From NCBI RefSeq assembly GCF_036884655.1, contig NC_088354.1, forward strand, positions 10,766,501 through 10,830,500: a stretch of DNA of 64,000 nt, written 5' to 3'. Shown in pieces: positions 24,628-38,000 of this stretch (positions are counted from its first letter, which is position 1; each line of letters begins with the position of its first letter). Source of the stretch: Musa acuminata AAA Group. Its lineage: Eukaryota; Streptophyta; Magnoliopsida; Zingiberales; Musaceae. The position numbers were made by a program, and so were the translations under genes. Under the pieces are notes generated by a model, which worked only from the letters and a program-made list of their open reading frames with translations, ran no database searches and was not told where the DNA came from.

Positions 24628-27384
24628 CCACAGATCGCGAGAGGAAGACCGAGCGGCGCGTCCCGTTTGGTGCTCCTCTGTTACGGTGTCGTCTGAGTGG
24701 CTACGATTGGCAGGTATTTAATCGAATAGGTAATGGATATTGCTTCGTGGACTGGCTGGTGCCGGTTGCTTCCGGAGAGGAGGATCTCTCTGTAGCGCAA
24801 TTAGAGCCGAACAAAAGAGACGGTTTTCCTAACCATTTTTTCATGTCAATTAGACGCATATTTAGATTTAGCTTTATATCCTCACTGCTTTCTTATTTAC
24901 TCTTCCTAAATCCTCCGTTTAAATCGTAGAGAATCGATTTCCCCGTCTGTGTTCTTCTACTAGATTCGATGTCAGCTACTGAATCCATCAGACACGTATG
25001 TAGACTCATTCTCGTCTCGTGTACATTCGTAACCTTTGACCTACAGTTTAATATGACTACCGATAATTCTCGTGCAATTTTGTTAAGGCCATCAACTTAA
25101 TGTCTGTGCATAAAATGCAATGTATGTTGTTTAATTTTGGATTTGTTAAGGAGTTAAGTGCAATTTTCCCCGATATAATGTCGGCGCTGCCGACCGTTAC
25201 GGGGCCCGTCAAACATGGCCGTCCTGTCACGTGCGTCATGCGACGTCGATGGTTTCGGAGCAGGCATGTACTGTTGTAAGACAAAACTTGCAATGCCTCG
25301 ATTTGGGTCACATGTGTCGCCGCCCGAATTGAACCACACGCGAGGAGACAGGTGTCGTGAGCTCAGAGACGGTACAACGACGTCCGATACGACAGGACGA
25401 AGGGTTAGATGGGACGTTACGAACCCGAGGAGAAAATGCCGACCACGGAACGGCCTGCGTCATCTCCGCCTTCTGATGTGCGCGAGGAGAGGGAATCACA
25501 GCCGTCGGTTTTCCCGTGATGGCTCTACCGCGTTCGGCCGCCATCACCTCCCCGCTGCGGAACAGGAACCAGCTATGTAGGCGTACAATATTTCGGCTGG
25601 CAGGCGACTGTCGCATCGTTGTCGTCGGCCTGTAGGCTTCCTTCTTCCGATTGCTGCGCTGGGCACAGGAGCGGATGGACCAACGTTACAGCGATGAAGC
25701 GCGGAAGTCAAAAGGTGTTTGTAGTTTTATGCAGCAGAAAAGGTGTGAAAAAGAGGAGTGTTACTGGGAAAAGTAATGGTGGTGATCATAAGCTGCTTTT
25801 ATTTTCTGCCTTAAACAATGAATGGTGTCGACTCATAACACGCAAAGGTGAGGTGACGATCACATATCAGTCAAAGTAAACGCGGCAAACACGCAAAGTA
25901 TCGATTGGCTTAGTTATACCCAAGGTGGCCTTTAGGTGTGCAGGAGGTGAGGGACGTGGTGTCATAGTAGCATAGAGGGTCCTTTTCGGGTACAGATTGC
26001 ATGAGGAGGATGAGCTCATGGGAACGATAGGGGTGGCTTCGTCGGCTAAAAGTAGATGGCCAACGTTAATTGTGGGTGACCTAAGACAGGCTGGAATTGA
26101 GATTGGGAGGAGCTTTCAGGCTTAATGAAGGAGATTTCGGGGTGCGTACTAGAAGTGAAGCCTAAGTAAAATTGATCGGTGACCGCAACAAAGTCTTCGC
26201 CCGATTGTGTGAACTCTGTCACGTGAATCTTTCCCACGAGTAGACTACGATGAGTGTGTATCGATAAAATTATTAATAAAAGATTTTACATATTTTACCT
26301 AAAAAAATTTCAATGTTGGCACCCTTCTCCCACGACAAGCATTCCTACCTATTAAAGCTCTTTTAACTCTTTCGTTTCTTGTTTTCTCTTTTCGTTTCTT
26401 ATTTCTTCCTCGCTCACACCTATTGCTCACTCTCTTTGTTGTCTATCATCTTCTCTTCTTCCTCCTCGGAGGATGAAGTTGAGGATGTGATAAGCAAACT
26501 CACTCGATATCAAGTAACATCAATAAATATTACAGTGGTGAGTGATGTTGACAACAAGTTGTATGTGTAGCGAGGATAAAATAAAGGATTGTGATGAATA
26601 AAAAATAGATAAAATCAATAATATTGGAGCTATAAATAGTAAAATAATATTTTATTTTTTTTTAAGGATTATCAATAGTAAGTGTTATCAATAGTAAAAT
26701 GGAGGTTGTGAATAATAAGATTCTAAATATATAGATAAACTTATAGAATCTTTCCCACCACCTAGAAATTTTCTAATTTGAGCATCTCATTGATTTTATT
26801 AAGAGCAAAAGTTTAACATATCATCCAAAAATGATATGAACCATATATTGATTGACTAGTTGATTGGTACGTAGATTAATCTATTTCAAACACTATACTA
26901 AAATATGACAATATCGGCCAAAAAGTATGTATCAATCTATACGGTTAAAACTTGTCTTATATCAATTGATACTGGTTAGTATTGATCAAAATTTGATTGA
27001 TACCAATCCAAAATTTGATTTAAATGGTTAAATGTATCATTTATATATTTTTTGGAGTTTTACAAATGCATTCTACATAAGATTAGGAGAAATAACATTT
27101 GGATCATTTCCGACTCAATAATTATACCTTTGAGCACTGCTAACAATATTATTGCATGATAATAATTTTAAGACTTGTTTTAATCTTAGAAATTGAATCT
27201 TCAAGCATCACTAATAATCTCCGAAAAGAATCTTAAGTAGTCCGATTGAGATTAGAAAATCATTTAAATTATTTATGGTATTCTTAAGTAAGCTTATGAT
27301 ATTTTATTATGGTAACGAAAATACTGTAACAAGTCAAGTTTTTATTTCTTACTGAGTGATGTTGTTCATAAACTATTATAAATA
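24628..27384. other. Intergenic region upstream of CIPK
   Basis: The first few hundred bases should be the CIPK promoter; no clear TATA box is visible. 25.2-26.2 kb is of higher GC, with short frames lacking any recognisable domain. From 26.25 kb on it is AT-rich with scattered poly-A/T tracts. No gene called. Confidence 0.45.
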
Positions 27385-27723
27385 CCTATTTAAATTATAA
27401 TATAATATATCAAATGATTTATATTTTAATTTTATTTGACTCATTTATAATATTAGGTTTTACAGTATTTTTATTATGTGGTAAAAACAATGTAACAAAC
27501 TTCTAACAAACAGCTTGAGTAATATGGATACCAATTGAGAACTAAAGATATTTTAGACTATTATATTTTAGACTTCTATTATAAAGACCGCTTGAGTATT
27601 ATTTAAAAATAAAATAAAATATGGATACCAATTGAGAAATATTTAAAATATAAATATTTTTCTATGAAAATCACTTTATCTTCTAAGCTAAAAATAAAAA
27701 TATCCCTTAGCTGACCACATTGG

Positions 27724-27821
<98 letters not shown>

Positions 27822-28172
27822 CTCCTTCCATGTTTTTGTCCTTATATCTTTGTCTTTCTTTTCATACATTTTTCATCACTTATTTTTTACATTTATTTTA
27901 AATTATAATACATCAAATGTTTTCTATTATGTTTGATTTTATTTGATTCATTTATAATATTTTTCGGTAAATTTTATAGTGTTTTTGATAAAAATAAATA
28001 TTATAATACATAAGAAATTTATCAAGAAACCACTAAAGATTTTATTTTAAAAAATAAAATATGGATGCCTATTAAGAAATATCTAAAACATATATTTTTT
28101 TTTACAAAAATCATCATCTTTTCTTCTAAGCCAACAATAAGAATATCCCTCGATGGACCACATTGGCATTCT
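27385..28172. repeat. Diverged direct duplication flanking a microsatellite
   Basis: The stretch at about 27,385-27,725 reappears at about 27,896-28,172 in the same order. The shared landmarks are ATATCAAATG...TTTATTTGACTCATTTATAATATT, then AAAATAAAATATGGATACC..ATT.AGAAATAT, then ATATCCCT..A.TGACCACATTGGCA. The copies differ by many substitutions and small indels, so the duplication is old. The (TA)n(GA)n tract separates them. Confidence 0.65.
27726..27818. repeat. Compound (TA)n(GA)n microsatellite
   Basis: About 45 bp of pure TA (27726-27770) passes directly into about 48 bp of pure GA (27771-27818). Open frames across it are repeat artefacts. Confidence 0.95.
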
Positions 28173-29325
28173 TTGGAAATAAATATATATCTCGACTTCT
28201 CCCTCGTGCCGTCTCATCTTTCTTCCCCAACATTTCTTTTCACTCATTTTTCACATACTATACGTCTCCGTCCACCTCATCATCCGTCCATTTCTGCCAA
28301 CTCGATGCCATCTCCTTCGCGTCACCATCCCGCCACCTATGTTCGTATCTCATCGACGTTGTCACACGCAACACGAAAAGAACATACTCAACTTCCTCAC
28401 ACCACAGGAGCGATGACGTTTGGGGAATCATGGCGAACCGTGACATGGTTGTACACAATCCACGGCTGCACTCCCTGAGTCGTCTGGGATACTAGCAGCC
28501 CTCCTCAACTTCCACGCCGGAGAGGGCGTGTCTTCGCCACCCCTACTTGAGAAGACAGAGCAGGTAGGATCTTGACAAAGAATAGCTTAATAAACACACT
28601 CTTTTTGCCTCTGATGAAGAAAAATAATGAAAATGTGACGTTAAAAGAAAAAGCAGTGAGGACTTACTCTAAATCTTGTTCTAGTATTTGGGGGGCCACC
28701 GTTGCTCCTGTGGCATGCCTTCAGCTTCTTCAATTATTGGCGCAGTTAGGTGACTCCCTCCGAAGAGCAGCAGACATTTCGAATCTGGAAAAGCTAGAAA
28801 TGGAGAAGCAAGTCACGGCAGCAACAGTGGATGCTACAAGGCTGATATGGGCCACTCTGAGAGGAACACCCGCAGGAACTCACGCGGACTTGATAAGAAA
28901 CCCTCCCACATGATTGGATCGAGTCGAACCGTGATGGCCCCGGCCAGATTTTATGAGAGCGGCGATGGTGACAGTCCGTCCCGTTCGGGCTCAACCCGTG
29001 GCGCTGAAGCTGATGCGGTGGCCACATCCGTACGCCACAATGGCATCATCCTCGACTGTGGAGCCAGAAAGAACATATGAGTCTAACAAAATATAACCCA
29101 TCCAAATCATTTTCAGCAGATATTCCAACAAAAACAGCTGTATGAGTACCATTCATATCTTGACCAATATGAAGTACATACAACAACAATGGGCTATTAC
29201 ACCTTATGATGTGAATCAAGAAGAAAAAGATACGAAAACCAGCCTACTAAAAAAAGGTTCAATCATCGAGAAATTATTGTAGAACAATTACGATACAACT
29301 TATACCGATCCGATAAGGTGGGATT
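28173..29325. other. Unassigned spacer downstream of the DTC gene
   Basis: Moderate GC. Frames of about 110-137 codons are present (28065-28478 and 28572-28913, plus) but match no family I know. The last one has a Leu/Ala-rich helix-like stretch (about codons 45-75) that could be part of a small protein or an exon. I do not call it. The right part is the 3' UTR of the carrier gene. Confidence 0.4.
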
Positions 29326-32300
29326 CTATAGGCCCAAAGACTTCTCAACCTTCTGAATCTGATTCAAGAATATCCACGTCATCTGCAGAACATGGCACAT
29401 ACGAATATGGCTGAGACAAACAAACAGATGATTCTTTGCGTCGAGAAGACGGCAGCAACAAGTTTTTTGACTATAAACGATGAGGCCTTACCATGACGTG
29501 GGGAGCAATTCTCACACAGTAGACAGGAAATCCAGTGTAAAATTTGAGGGGGCCACCAGACTTCAACGTTTTCACGGCACAGTCTAAAGACCCAGTGTAA
29601 GGATACTTCCCGTTGGCATCAGGTTGCATCTTCTGTATTTGTGTTTTCACATAATCAAAAGGTAGACTGCAAGCAGATGCAAAGAACCCTGAAACTGCGC
29701 TTGCCCCTGTAAACGAAGACATGGTTAGCAACCAATCAATCTCCACTGGCAGTATTTAGAGTCCTAATTCTGCAACCACTCTAAAGGGATTTTCTTAAAT
29801 ATAATCAGACACCGCTTTAACTAAATTCTGCTGGAAGGGTTAAAATGCCAAAGGTCATGAGCAACCACATTTTTCAATTCATAATTAGTAGAATACAGAA
29901 AAATTAGACTTGAAACAGGACTTCTTATATAGGCAGAGGTTTAGAAAGTCCAATAGAGCTGCCCTCCAGAGTTACCTTTTTGCAGTATTCAAAATTTTGT
30001 CAATCGAATGCATGAGCCGAATATCATTCATATGCTACTTTAAAAGTAAACGCAAAGAAGATACACCAGAAAAATAAAATTACTGAAAAGATAGATAAAA
30101 AGGATAAATCTGCAACTTATACAACCTATTAAAGTACTGCTATTTAAAAAGAATATGATCACATCTACATAAAATGAAGCAAGACTCCCCGGGAAATTTG
30201 AGCTTACCACAAACAAACAAAATATGAGAGTTTTCATCTATCATGAAGTAATGTCAAAGAAACATGTTCAGGAATATGATGCAGAACATAGAAGTATAAG
30301 CGCATTGCCATATCAAAAGCAAGCTTAGTATAGTAAGCAACCATTAATAACATCCAAGCCTCTTACATACAATTAATTGTTTAGCTAAAGAAAGCCTTTT
30401 TAGTCCAGAAGACACCACATAATTTTGACTGCTTTGAAGGTCACATCCTCTAGGAGCTACCTCATATTGTTCTTGATGTTATGGTCGAAAAGGCAGGCAC
30501 TTGCTCTGAAACTTTAAAGGCTAGTTAACTGTAACCAATATCTAAAATTTAGATGCTGTCAAAGCAATAATATGACAAGAACTCCTGAAATATTTTTTAG
30601 CAGAAACAATTTTAAAAGACCAACTTCTATAGATTCACAATGCAAAAAAGTTATACTAAAGGTCAACGTCTCAAGGCATCACTCAATCCAATGGAAACCA
30701 TGACACAGAGAACTTATCCACCATAATAGAAACCAGTCGTCCGAAGCACCATGGAGGGCTATCACTCGCAAAACCCTTAATATTAGAAAAATAGAGCAGA
30801 TAAGAAGTAATGCTTTGCATCTTACCAAGAACAGTGCTAACTTCGCCGAAACCAAGGGAATCCCTGAATAGTTCAACGCTCTGATCGTAAGATGCAAGCA
30901 TACCCATATTTGATGACATTGCCCTTACTACTGTTGGACCTGCACCCTTCCATAGAGCCAGAACCCCTTCATCAGCAATGATACGATATAGTGCATGAAA
31001 TGCATTTTTGTAGTTTCGTCGTTGTGCTGCAGGTAAAGTTGCATCGGCTTGCATCCTGATAAGTGCTAGATCAGCTGGGCTTCCCACAGATGCTCCAATT
31101 GCTCCAGCTGTTAGACCAATAGCAGCTTTCTGAAGCAAAGGCAGTGGTTTGCCATCATTAGCCTCGACAGCTTTGTTTGTCAGCACCCTAAAAAAAGTGA
31201 TAAAGGAAATAAGGGTAAATATGTGACTAAAAACAAAGGGATTAGCTTTTTTGTAGTTTAACACAAAGCAAGACTTTGGTACATTAGTAATCAAGTATAT
31301 CTATTTTTATTTAAACTGGAAGCAGAATATATAATAGCTGGTTATAAGACCTCTGCAAAATTAGGTCCTCTAACACGAATTCATTAACTAATCTTCAAGG
31401 TAAAAGAGATTTTGGCAGTAATTCAAGGGCACCAACACATAAGTTTTAGTACCTTCAATCTTCATCAAAAGAGTATACTTCCCAACTCCTTAGACGGTTA
31501 GAAGACACTTATTCAAAGAAACTGATAATGCAACCACAGTAATATAGCCTCATGCATTCTCAACTAATAACCAAAAAGTTCTCCCAACAAAATTGCCCAA
31601 GATCTCATTTGTCCAATTAATTATTTTCCTCAAAAGTTAAATTTAACTAGAAGCATCGAATTATCTGTAAAAGCAAGAGGCTTTTGGATCTAATCTTAGG
31701 TCTTTTTAGAAATATTTTCCTTTTCAACAAAAGTAAGACAACAAAGGAAAAAAACAAAAATCAATTATATGTTAGAAACTTAGTCATCAGATTTATCTTA
31801 AAGGTGACTAATATTGTAAAAAAGTTTCATAATTATTAGGATTATCAGCAAAAGTTATTCAACTTAATTGAGCTAAAACAATTCACTACATAAATTAAAG
31901 AACCAACAGAACTGTTCAGATATATCGACAACACCTAATTGGTCTGACTACTAACTGGTATACCACATACTGCATAGTATCAAAGTCTAAATTCTTTAGA
32001 TTTTTATGAATAAACTGTACCTAAAAATTGTGCCAGTCCAAGAAAAAATTGGTGCAGAGTTGTCACTCAAAAATTAAATCTTTGATAGCAACACTGAACA
32101 AGTTAAAAGGCATACCCAGTGCAGGAGGCTCCCGCTAAAGTAAGGTCCAAGGAGGCTCAATGTACGCAATCTTCCCTTTAAATATTTAAAATGACTGTTT
32201 CTGTCTTTCACGGACGGACAAGTTATAACCAGTAAAAAGATAAGGTTTCTAAAGATAGGAGCCATACAGAGACTTCTCAGTTCTCCATCTATCAGGGAAT

Positions 32301-33670
32301 TAGTATGTAGTATCAGGCCTGAGGAATAACAATCAGAAAAGACAAAAATACTGTTGTTAATGTGCCGTGGAAACCACATGGAACCCAGATAAATCTACCT
32401 AAATAATGGATACAACATGAATACCGGCAAACATGGTGCAATCACCTTTTACTCATCTTTAGCCTAGTAACCTGAGGCATCTCCAACTAGCCAATTGAGA
32501 GCATTCCAGAAACCTAACACATGCAACCAGTTAAGCTTATTTTCTACACCCAACCAAATCTGTAGTTTGTGTTTGCAAACGTCAAGCATATGTGATTCAA
32601 AGGCCATGGCCAACAAGTATCAAATCCTCAAATAGAACTCCAGTATATATATATTTAATTATGTTATGAAATAAGCAATTTCAAGGAAAGAGGAAACTAA
32701 ATTACCTAAAGGAACCCAATCGTGCAGTTGTATAGGTAGCTTGCCTTAGTAAACCAGCTGATAATCCCTGTATCAGAATAATACATTAGAACGATAAAAA
32801 ATGAAACCCAAAACATCAAAAGAAAACTCCAAGAATGGTGGTGCACTGTTTAAAATGTATTAATTTATTTCTGGAGATATTACTATGATAATTGTTGCAA
32901 ACACCAAAGGTTAAAGAACTATCTTAACGTTGGACAAACTGGTAAAGATAGAAAAGTTGTACATCAAAATAAAAAAATAAATAAGAAAGAAAAGGAACAT
33001 AGCTGGAAGAAGATAAACTTGCAGGGTATTCAAAGTTACCAATGGAACTTATTTATAGATCAGGATTAATTATGTTGCAGATCATTTAGCAACCAGAAAG
33101 CACAGAGTATATCGAGAAGGGAAGCTAAGAAAATTAGAAACAAATCACACTAAGCGAACCTTGTAAAAGGAGCCAAACCCTTCATTGGCAAGCATGTTCT
33201 TCGTAACCTCGACAGCTGATCCCTGCCCCAGCTGGATCCTCACCTGCAATCCACATAAAATTCCATCAAACCACCGCATCAGAACCCCAAACAAAACTAA
33301 CCTAGCACAGATCTCAGATCCAACAACAGATCATCGTGAAATCTCATAAATACATTCATCATTTTAGCATCAAGAACGGCAAGAAAAACAGCATTTCCCT
33401 TGAATCCAGAAAACCCAATAAAGAAGCTTTTGGATCCCTAACGAAACACAATTTGGCACCGAGAGAGAAAACGAAACATGGCCATATCTCGATGGATCGT
33501 AACAACAGCACATCAAATCAGAGAGGTGGTAGCGAAGGCCGGCGGCGTACCTTGACCATATCGATGGGCTGGATGACGCAGGTAGCGAGCATGCCGGAGA
33601 CGCCTCCATTGACGAAGGGCTTGATGGTGCTCCAGACCCCGAACGGGCTCTTGGGCTTCCCTTCCGCCAT
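29326..33670 (-). CDS. DTC: Mitochondrial dicarboxylate/tricarboxylate carrier (DTC)
   Basis: Inner-membrane carrier exchanging 2-oxoglutarate, malate and related di- and tricarboxylates. Exons in gene order: 33670-33551, 33243-33160, 32767-32706, 31187-30826, 29706-29492 and 29382-29326. All borders are GT-AG and phases agree, giving 299 residues, the normal length. The three mitochondrial carrier repeats are recognisable from their P-x-D/E motifs. Repeat 1 has PIDMVKVRIQ (residues 35-44, across intron 1). Repeat 2 has SPADLALIRMQ. Repeat 3 has PFDYVKTQIQ. The N-terminus MAEGKPKSPFGVW followed by KPFVNGGVSGMLAT has no long presequence, as usual for this family. The protein ends KVEKSLGL. Introns 3 and 4 are longest (about 1.5 and 1.1 kb). 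It is divergent from the kinase gene at 35,065, with 1.4 kb between the two ATGs. Confidence 0.95.
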
Positions 33671-35064
33671 CACCACCAGAGACACAGAGAGGGGGGATTG
33701 GGGGGGCGGATCGAGCAGTAAAGTTAGTTGTGAGCGAGACGAAAAAAACCCGTAAAAGTCGCGGTCTTGTTTTGATACATAAAAAGCGGTTAGGCTCCTC
33801 CCTTCTCTCGCTTCGCTTGGTCCGCTCGCAAAGTAAATCGACTGGGCCCCGTTCGTCTTCCAATAACATTGGCCGTCTGTTCTGAGCCAGAACTCGCGAC
33901 TTGGAACATTTTTAATCTTGACCGTCAGAAAGCTGATCGGACCAAAACAGGCGGACGGCTGAGATTAAACGCGCGCCGCATACCTTGCAAGTTGGAACTT
34001 TTTAATCTTGACCGTCAGAAAGTTGATCTGGCCAAAACAGGCGCACGGCTGAGATTAGACCCACGCAGCATATCCTGCACAGAAGTTGCATTCACTTGCA
34101 GCCTTTCCATATTCTACTCTGGTTCGTGAAGACCCGCCAGATACCTTCCTCGTGATAGGATTGTCAGACCCAACGCTCTTGCATCATCCGATAAAAAGCA
34201 GGTAAGAAATCCGGGTGGTCCGAAAAAGATTGGGAACTGATACGGAACACTTTAATTTGTAGTGTTAATGCTGATGTATAATGCTGGAAATAACGAAAGA
34301 AAGTGTAACTTCGTGACGAAACGACTCACGTAAATATATAATGTGTTCAGCAATTACGAACGCGGCTTTCTTGTACGATTCTGTGCTGGTGCTGCTGTAT
34401 CGACAACTAAATGTTGCTTGTCACGACTCACGAGACGAGGAGGAGAGCGAGGGCGGTGGAACAGAAGAAGCAGACAAGGCAATGGCGGAGACGACGCGCT
34501 CAGGAGAAGTAAACAATGGGTGTGACCAGAGGCACAGTCCTGGCAGATGCTCGTACTTTTGTCACGCAGCTCAACAGGCCATGGCGAGAGTGAAGTGCAT
34601 GATTTTGAGCAAAAGGAGTGAAGGAAGAAATGATATCCATTGATTTCATTGCTAATCTCAGCGTTGATTTGAACTCAAAGGTCAAACACGATGAAGCTCC
34701 GCTATTAGTATGTTACATTTAATGGCCGCCAAAAGTTGATGAGCAGTCAAAACCGAGTCAAAGTGTGCGTCTTAAGCATCCTCTGCAGGAAGAACAGATA
34801 AAAAACAACACGATCGAGTAGAAACCAAAACAAGCAACATAAAGTAAAACAAAGGTGTGCAGCACTAGCTTTGCAATCTCCGTCCCACTGCTTCCAGTTC
34901 AGAAAGCTGTTCGTGTTTCCTGTTCCTTTTCTTTATGACTTTGTCGTCTTCTCTCGGTCTCCTGAAGGAAGCCGTGCCCAACCCACTCGGACAGTGGAGT
35001 TCACTTGTGCTCTCCTCCTCTTCCATCGGCATCAGTATCGAGCACTGTTACTTTCAAGGGAGAA
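33671..35064. other. Shared divergent intergenic region (DTC / kinase)
   Basis: Holds the 5' flanks of two divergent genes. A 90-bp tandem duplication sits about 230 bp upstream of the DTC ATG and is listed separately. Frames in 34.3-35.0 kb have no recognisable content. Confidence 0.5.
33898..34080. repeat. Two-copy 90-bp tandem repeat upstream of DTC
   Basis: The segment TTTTTAATCTTGACCGTCAG..AG.TGATC recurs exactly 90 bp apart (AATCTTGACC begins at 33,914 and 34,004). It is followed in both copies by CCAAAACAGGCG.ACGGCTGAGATTA and a GC-rich end. The copies differ at roughly 15 percent of positions by eye. AATCTTGACCGTCAG and ACGGCTGAGATT form an imperfect inverted pair within each unit, as in many small plant repeats. 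It lies in the region expected to be the DTC promoter. Confidence 0.75.
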
Positions 35065-38000
35065 ATGGAGGCAGAGTACAGGAGAGAGGGAGGCGTGGCT
35101 CTCTTGGTGATCGTTGTCCTCGCTGCTCTCTCGCTGGCTTCCCTCCTGGTCGCCTTCAGCTACTATTGCTACATCAGCAACAAAGTCTCCAAGCACCTCA
35201 ATTCCCTCAGTGAGCACCCCTCTCCCTTCCTCTTCTTTCCGTTGTTGTGATTCGTCACCGTGGTTGGGTTCTTTTATCTTTTGTAGAGGAAGGGAAGAGC
35301 GAACAGAAGGAAAAGGCGGCACCTTTAGGCGGCGGCAGCGGCAGCGACGAGGCGCCGGTGGTGGTGAGCGAGAGAGGGGTGCAGGTGTTCACCTACAAGC
35401 AGCTCCATTCGGCGACCGGCGGGTTTGGGAAGCGCAGTGTGGTGGGGCACGGGAGCTTCGGGGCCGTGTACAGGGGAGCGCTGCCCGATGGGCGGAAGGT
35501 CGCCGTCAAGCTGATGGACCGACCGGGGAAGCAAGGGGAGGATGAGTTCAAGATGGAGGTCTCTTGTTGGTTCCTGTCCTCTCCACTGTTTCACCTAATC
35601 TTCATGTTTGTCATCCTTACTGAGATTTCTTGGAGGGCATTTGAGGCGACAAAGATTGGGTTTTGGAATAACAGGTGGAGTTGCTGACGCGCCTTCACTC
35701 GCCATACCTGCTGACATTGATCGGCCATTGCTCCGATGGCGGGCATCGGCTTCTGGTCTACGAGTTCATGGCTAATGGGGGTCTTCAGGAACATCTGTAT
35801 CCTACTAAAGGTATGATTATGTTCTTCTTGATCTTGCTTTGATAGGTATTCTTTTTGGGATTTTCCTGAGACTACATTTGAGAAGAGGCTCTTAGTTTGG
35901 GGATCAAGGGGTGTAATATGCTAATGGCTGATGCTGTCAAGCATACTGGTACTGCATATTGGTATAATTTAACTCCAAGAAAACAAACTATTATGATGAA
36001 GAAAATGCAGGCCTCCTTAGCTCAGAGTATGAAGTGGTTGTAGAAAGACATGATGAAAATTGTGTCACTTCAAGTAGTAGTTTCTTAATGTCAGCTAATT
36101 ACTTCTAGAATTATTTTTGGTTTTGCAGAATAAACTCTTGATTGTTTCTCGTACTTATACATATGTGTACCTTTCCATGTTCTAACACAGGAATATAACT
36201 TTGATTGAGAAACAGATATATGAAAAGAAAATTTAAGCAATGCTGATTGTGTATATTTGGCATTGACATGATTTGTTTGTGTACCTTCAAACTTTATGAA
36301 ATTGCTTTACCTGAGTGTTGGAATTCTGTCTGATCATGGCATCCGTATCAGTTACGTGACTATATGCTTTCATCAGTAATTCTTTGCTTTGCAATATTAA
36401 CCTAATTTGTTTAGATTTCGATAGCCTTTGAGGCCCTTAAAAGAATAGAAATGACGTTCCATCCTGAAAAACTATACTAATCTTCAAATGAACCCTTGTA
36501 CGATATCCTGTGGTAACTTTGATTCGACGCTGCTCAGTCGGAGCTTGGTAGCATATTATGAATGAAGGGCCAAGTTTTAGGTTTATAAACATGAAGACAA
36601 AATGGCTTGTTTAGTCTTAGTTCAGCACATATCTTTTCTAGTCTAAAGCAAAGGCAAAAATATATATCTGAAGATTTTGCCGCAGCCATTGTTTCAAATC
36701 ATGTTAAATGACAATATGCGAAGAATTTATCCCTAAATATGAAGATCAAAGGATGACAGTACCAAATGTTTCACATGTCTAGGAATCATAACATCTGGTG
36801 CTAGTGGAGCATCATCAGTTAAATCGACTCATAGACTGATTGTCATATGTTGTTATTGTGGTAATCCGAACGCCTCCGGCAGAGACAAAGGCACCCTATT
36901 TTGTATATTCTTGTATTGGTTGGGAATTTGTGGTGTCATTGTGATACTTGGGAAAAGTCTTGGCAGGGGACACTTGAATAACCAAAATAGTGAGATTTGA
37001 ATGAAGAATTAATCGTCTTAAAGAATCTGGGGCAAATGTCTTTTGGTACTGCAATATTCTTTTTTGTATGACATTATTCATTTTCTGATATTTGGCTTCT
37101 AATAAGGGCAGCCCAAAGCATGAGCCCTACAAGTGGAGAGGTTCTTTCTATAACTTGAACCTACTCATCTAGGTCACTCAGAACAACTTCACCATGGAGC
37201 CATTGCATAATATCTTCTAATCCTTTTCTTCTCCTTCTGCATATTTCCTATATTATATTTGCTTTAATCCATTGTTAATCTTAGTCGACAGTCAAGTGAT
37301 TGTAGCTTATTATTACATTTATTATTTAATGCATTTTACTTGCAAGTCCTTGAGATCATGGTCATCGACATACTTTCCTACATAGTAATTTTGCTGTTTT
37401 GTTCTGTGACATCAAAGCTAACATACCTCCTTGACACTGAAAAGTAACCGATACCAATTTATTATATATTTTGCATGAAAATGTATTATATATGATAAGA
37501 TCTATAAGAGGAGTGATGAATCAAAGGTGGAAACATGGTTTTTGGTTAAGAGCCATTGGTTCATATCATCAACTCCAAGGTGTAAGAGCCTGTGGTGAAT
37601 TCTAGAATTGAGCTAGTGTAGCTTTCTAAATTGTTTACCATTTGGTGCTTGTCATTGAAATATGTTGGCATTGCGACATTTCCTAAGCAGAATCTGTTTC
37701 CTTATACATAAATTACAGTTATTGTGAAGCAAGAACATTGTATGAATGGTCATAAGAATCGACTTAATTCAAATCTACAGGTTCCTACGGTGGCATTTCA
37801 AAGTTGGACTGGGATACGAGAATGCAAATAGCTCTTGAAGCTGCAAAAGGTCTGCAGTACCTTCATGAGCACGTCAACCCCCCTGTCATCCATAGGGATT
37901 TCAAAAGCAGCAATATTTTGTTGGACATTTACTTCCATGCCAAAGTTTCAGATTTTGGACTTGCAAAACTTGGATCCGATAAAGCAGGAGGCCATGTTTC

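Noticed and set aside
24082..24696. 204-codon plus-strand frame over the CIPK gene
   Set aside because: Leu/Val/Glu-rich shadow of the kinase codons, no family signature.
28572..28913. 113-codon frame with helix-like Leu/Ala stretch
   Set aside because: Could be an exon but no splice context or family match was found, so left uncalled.
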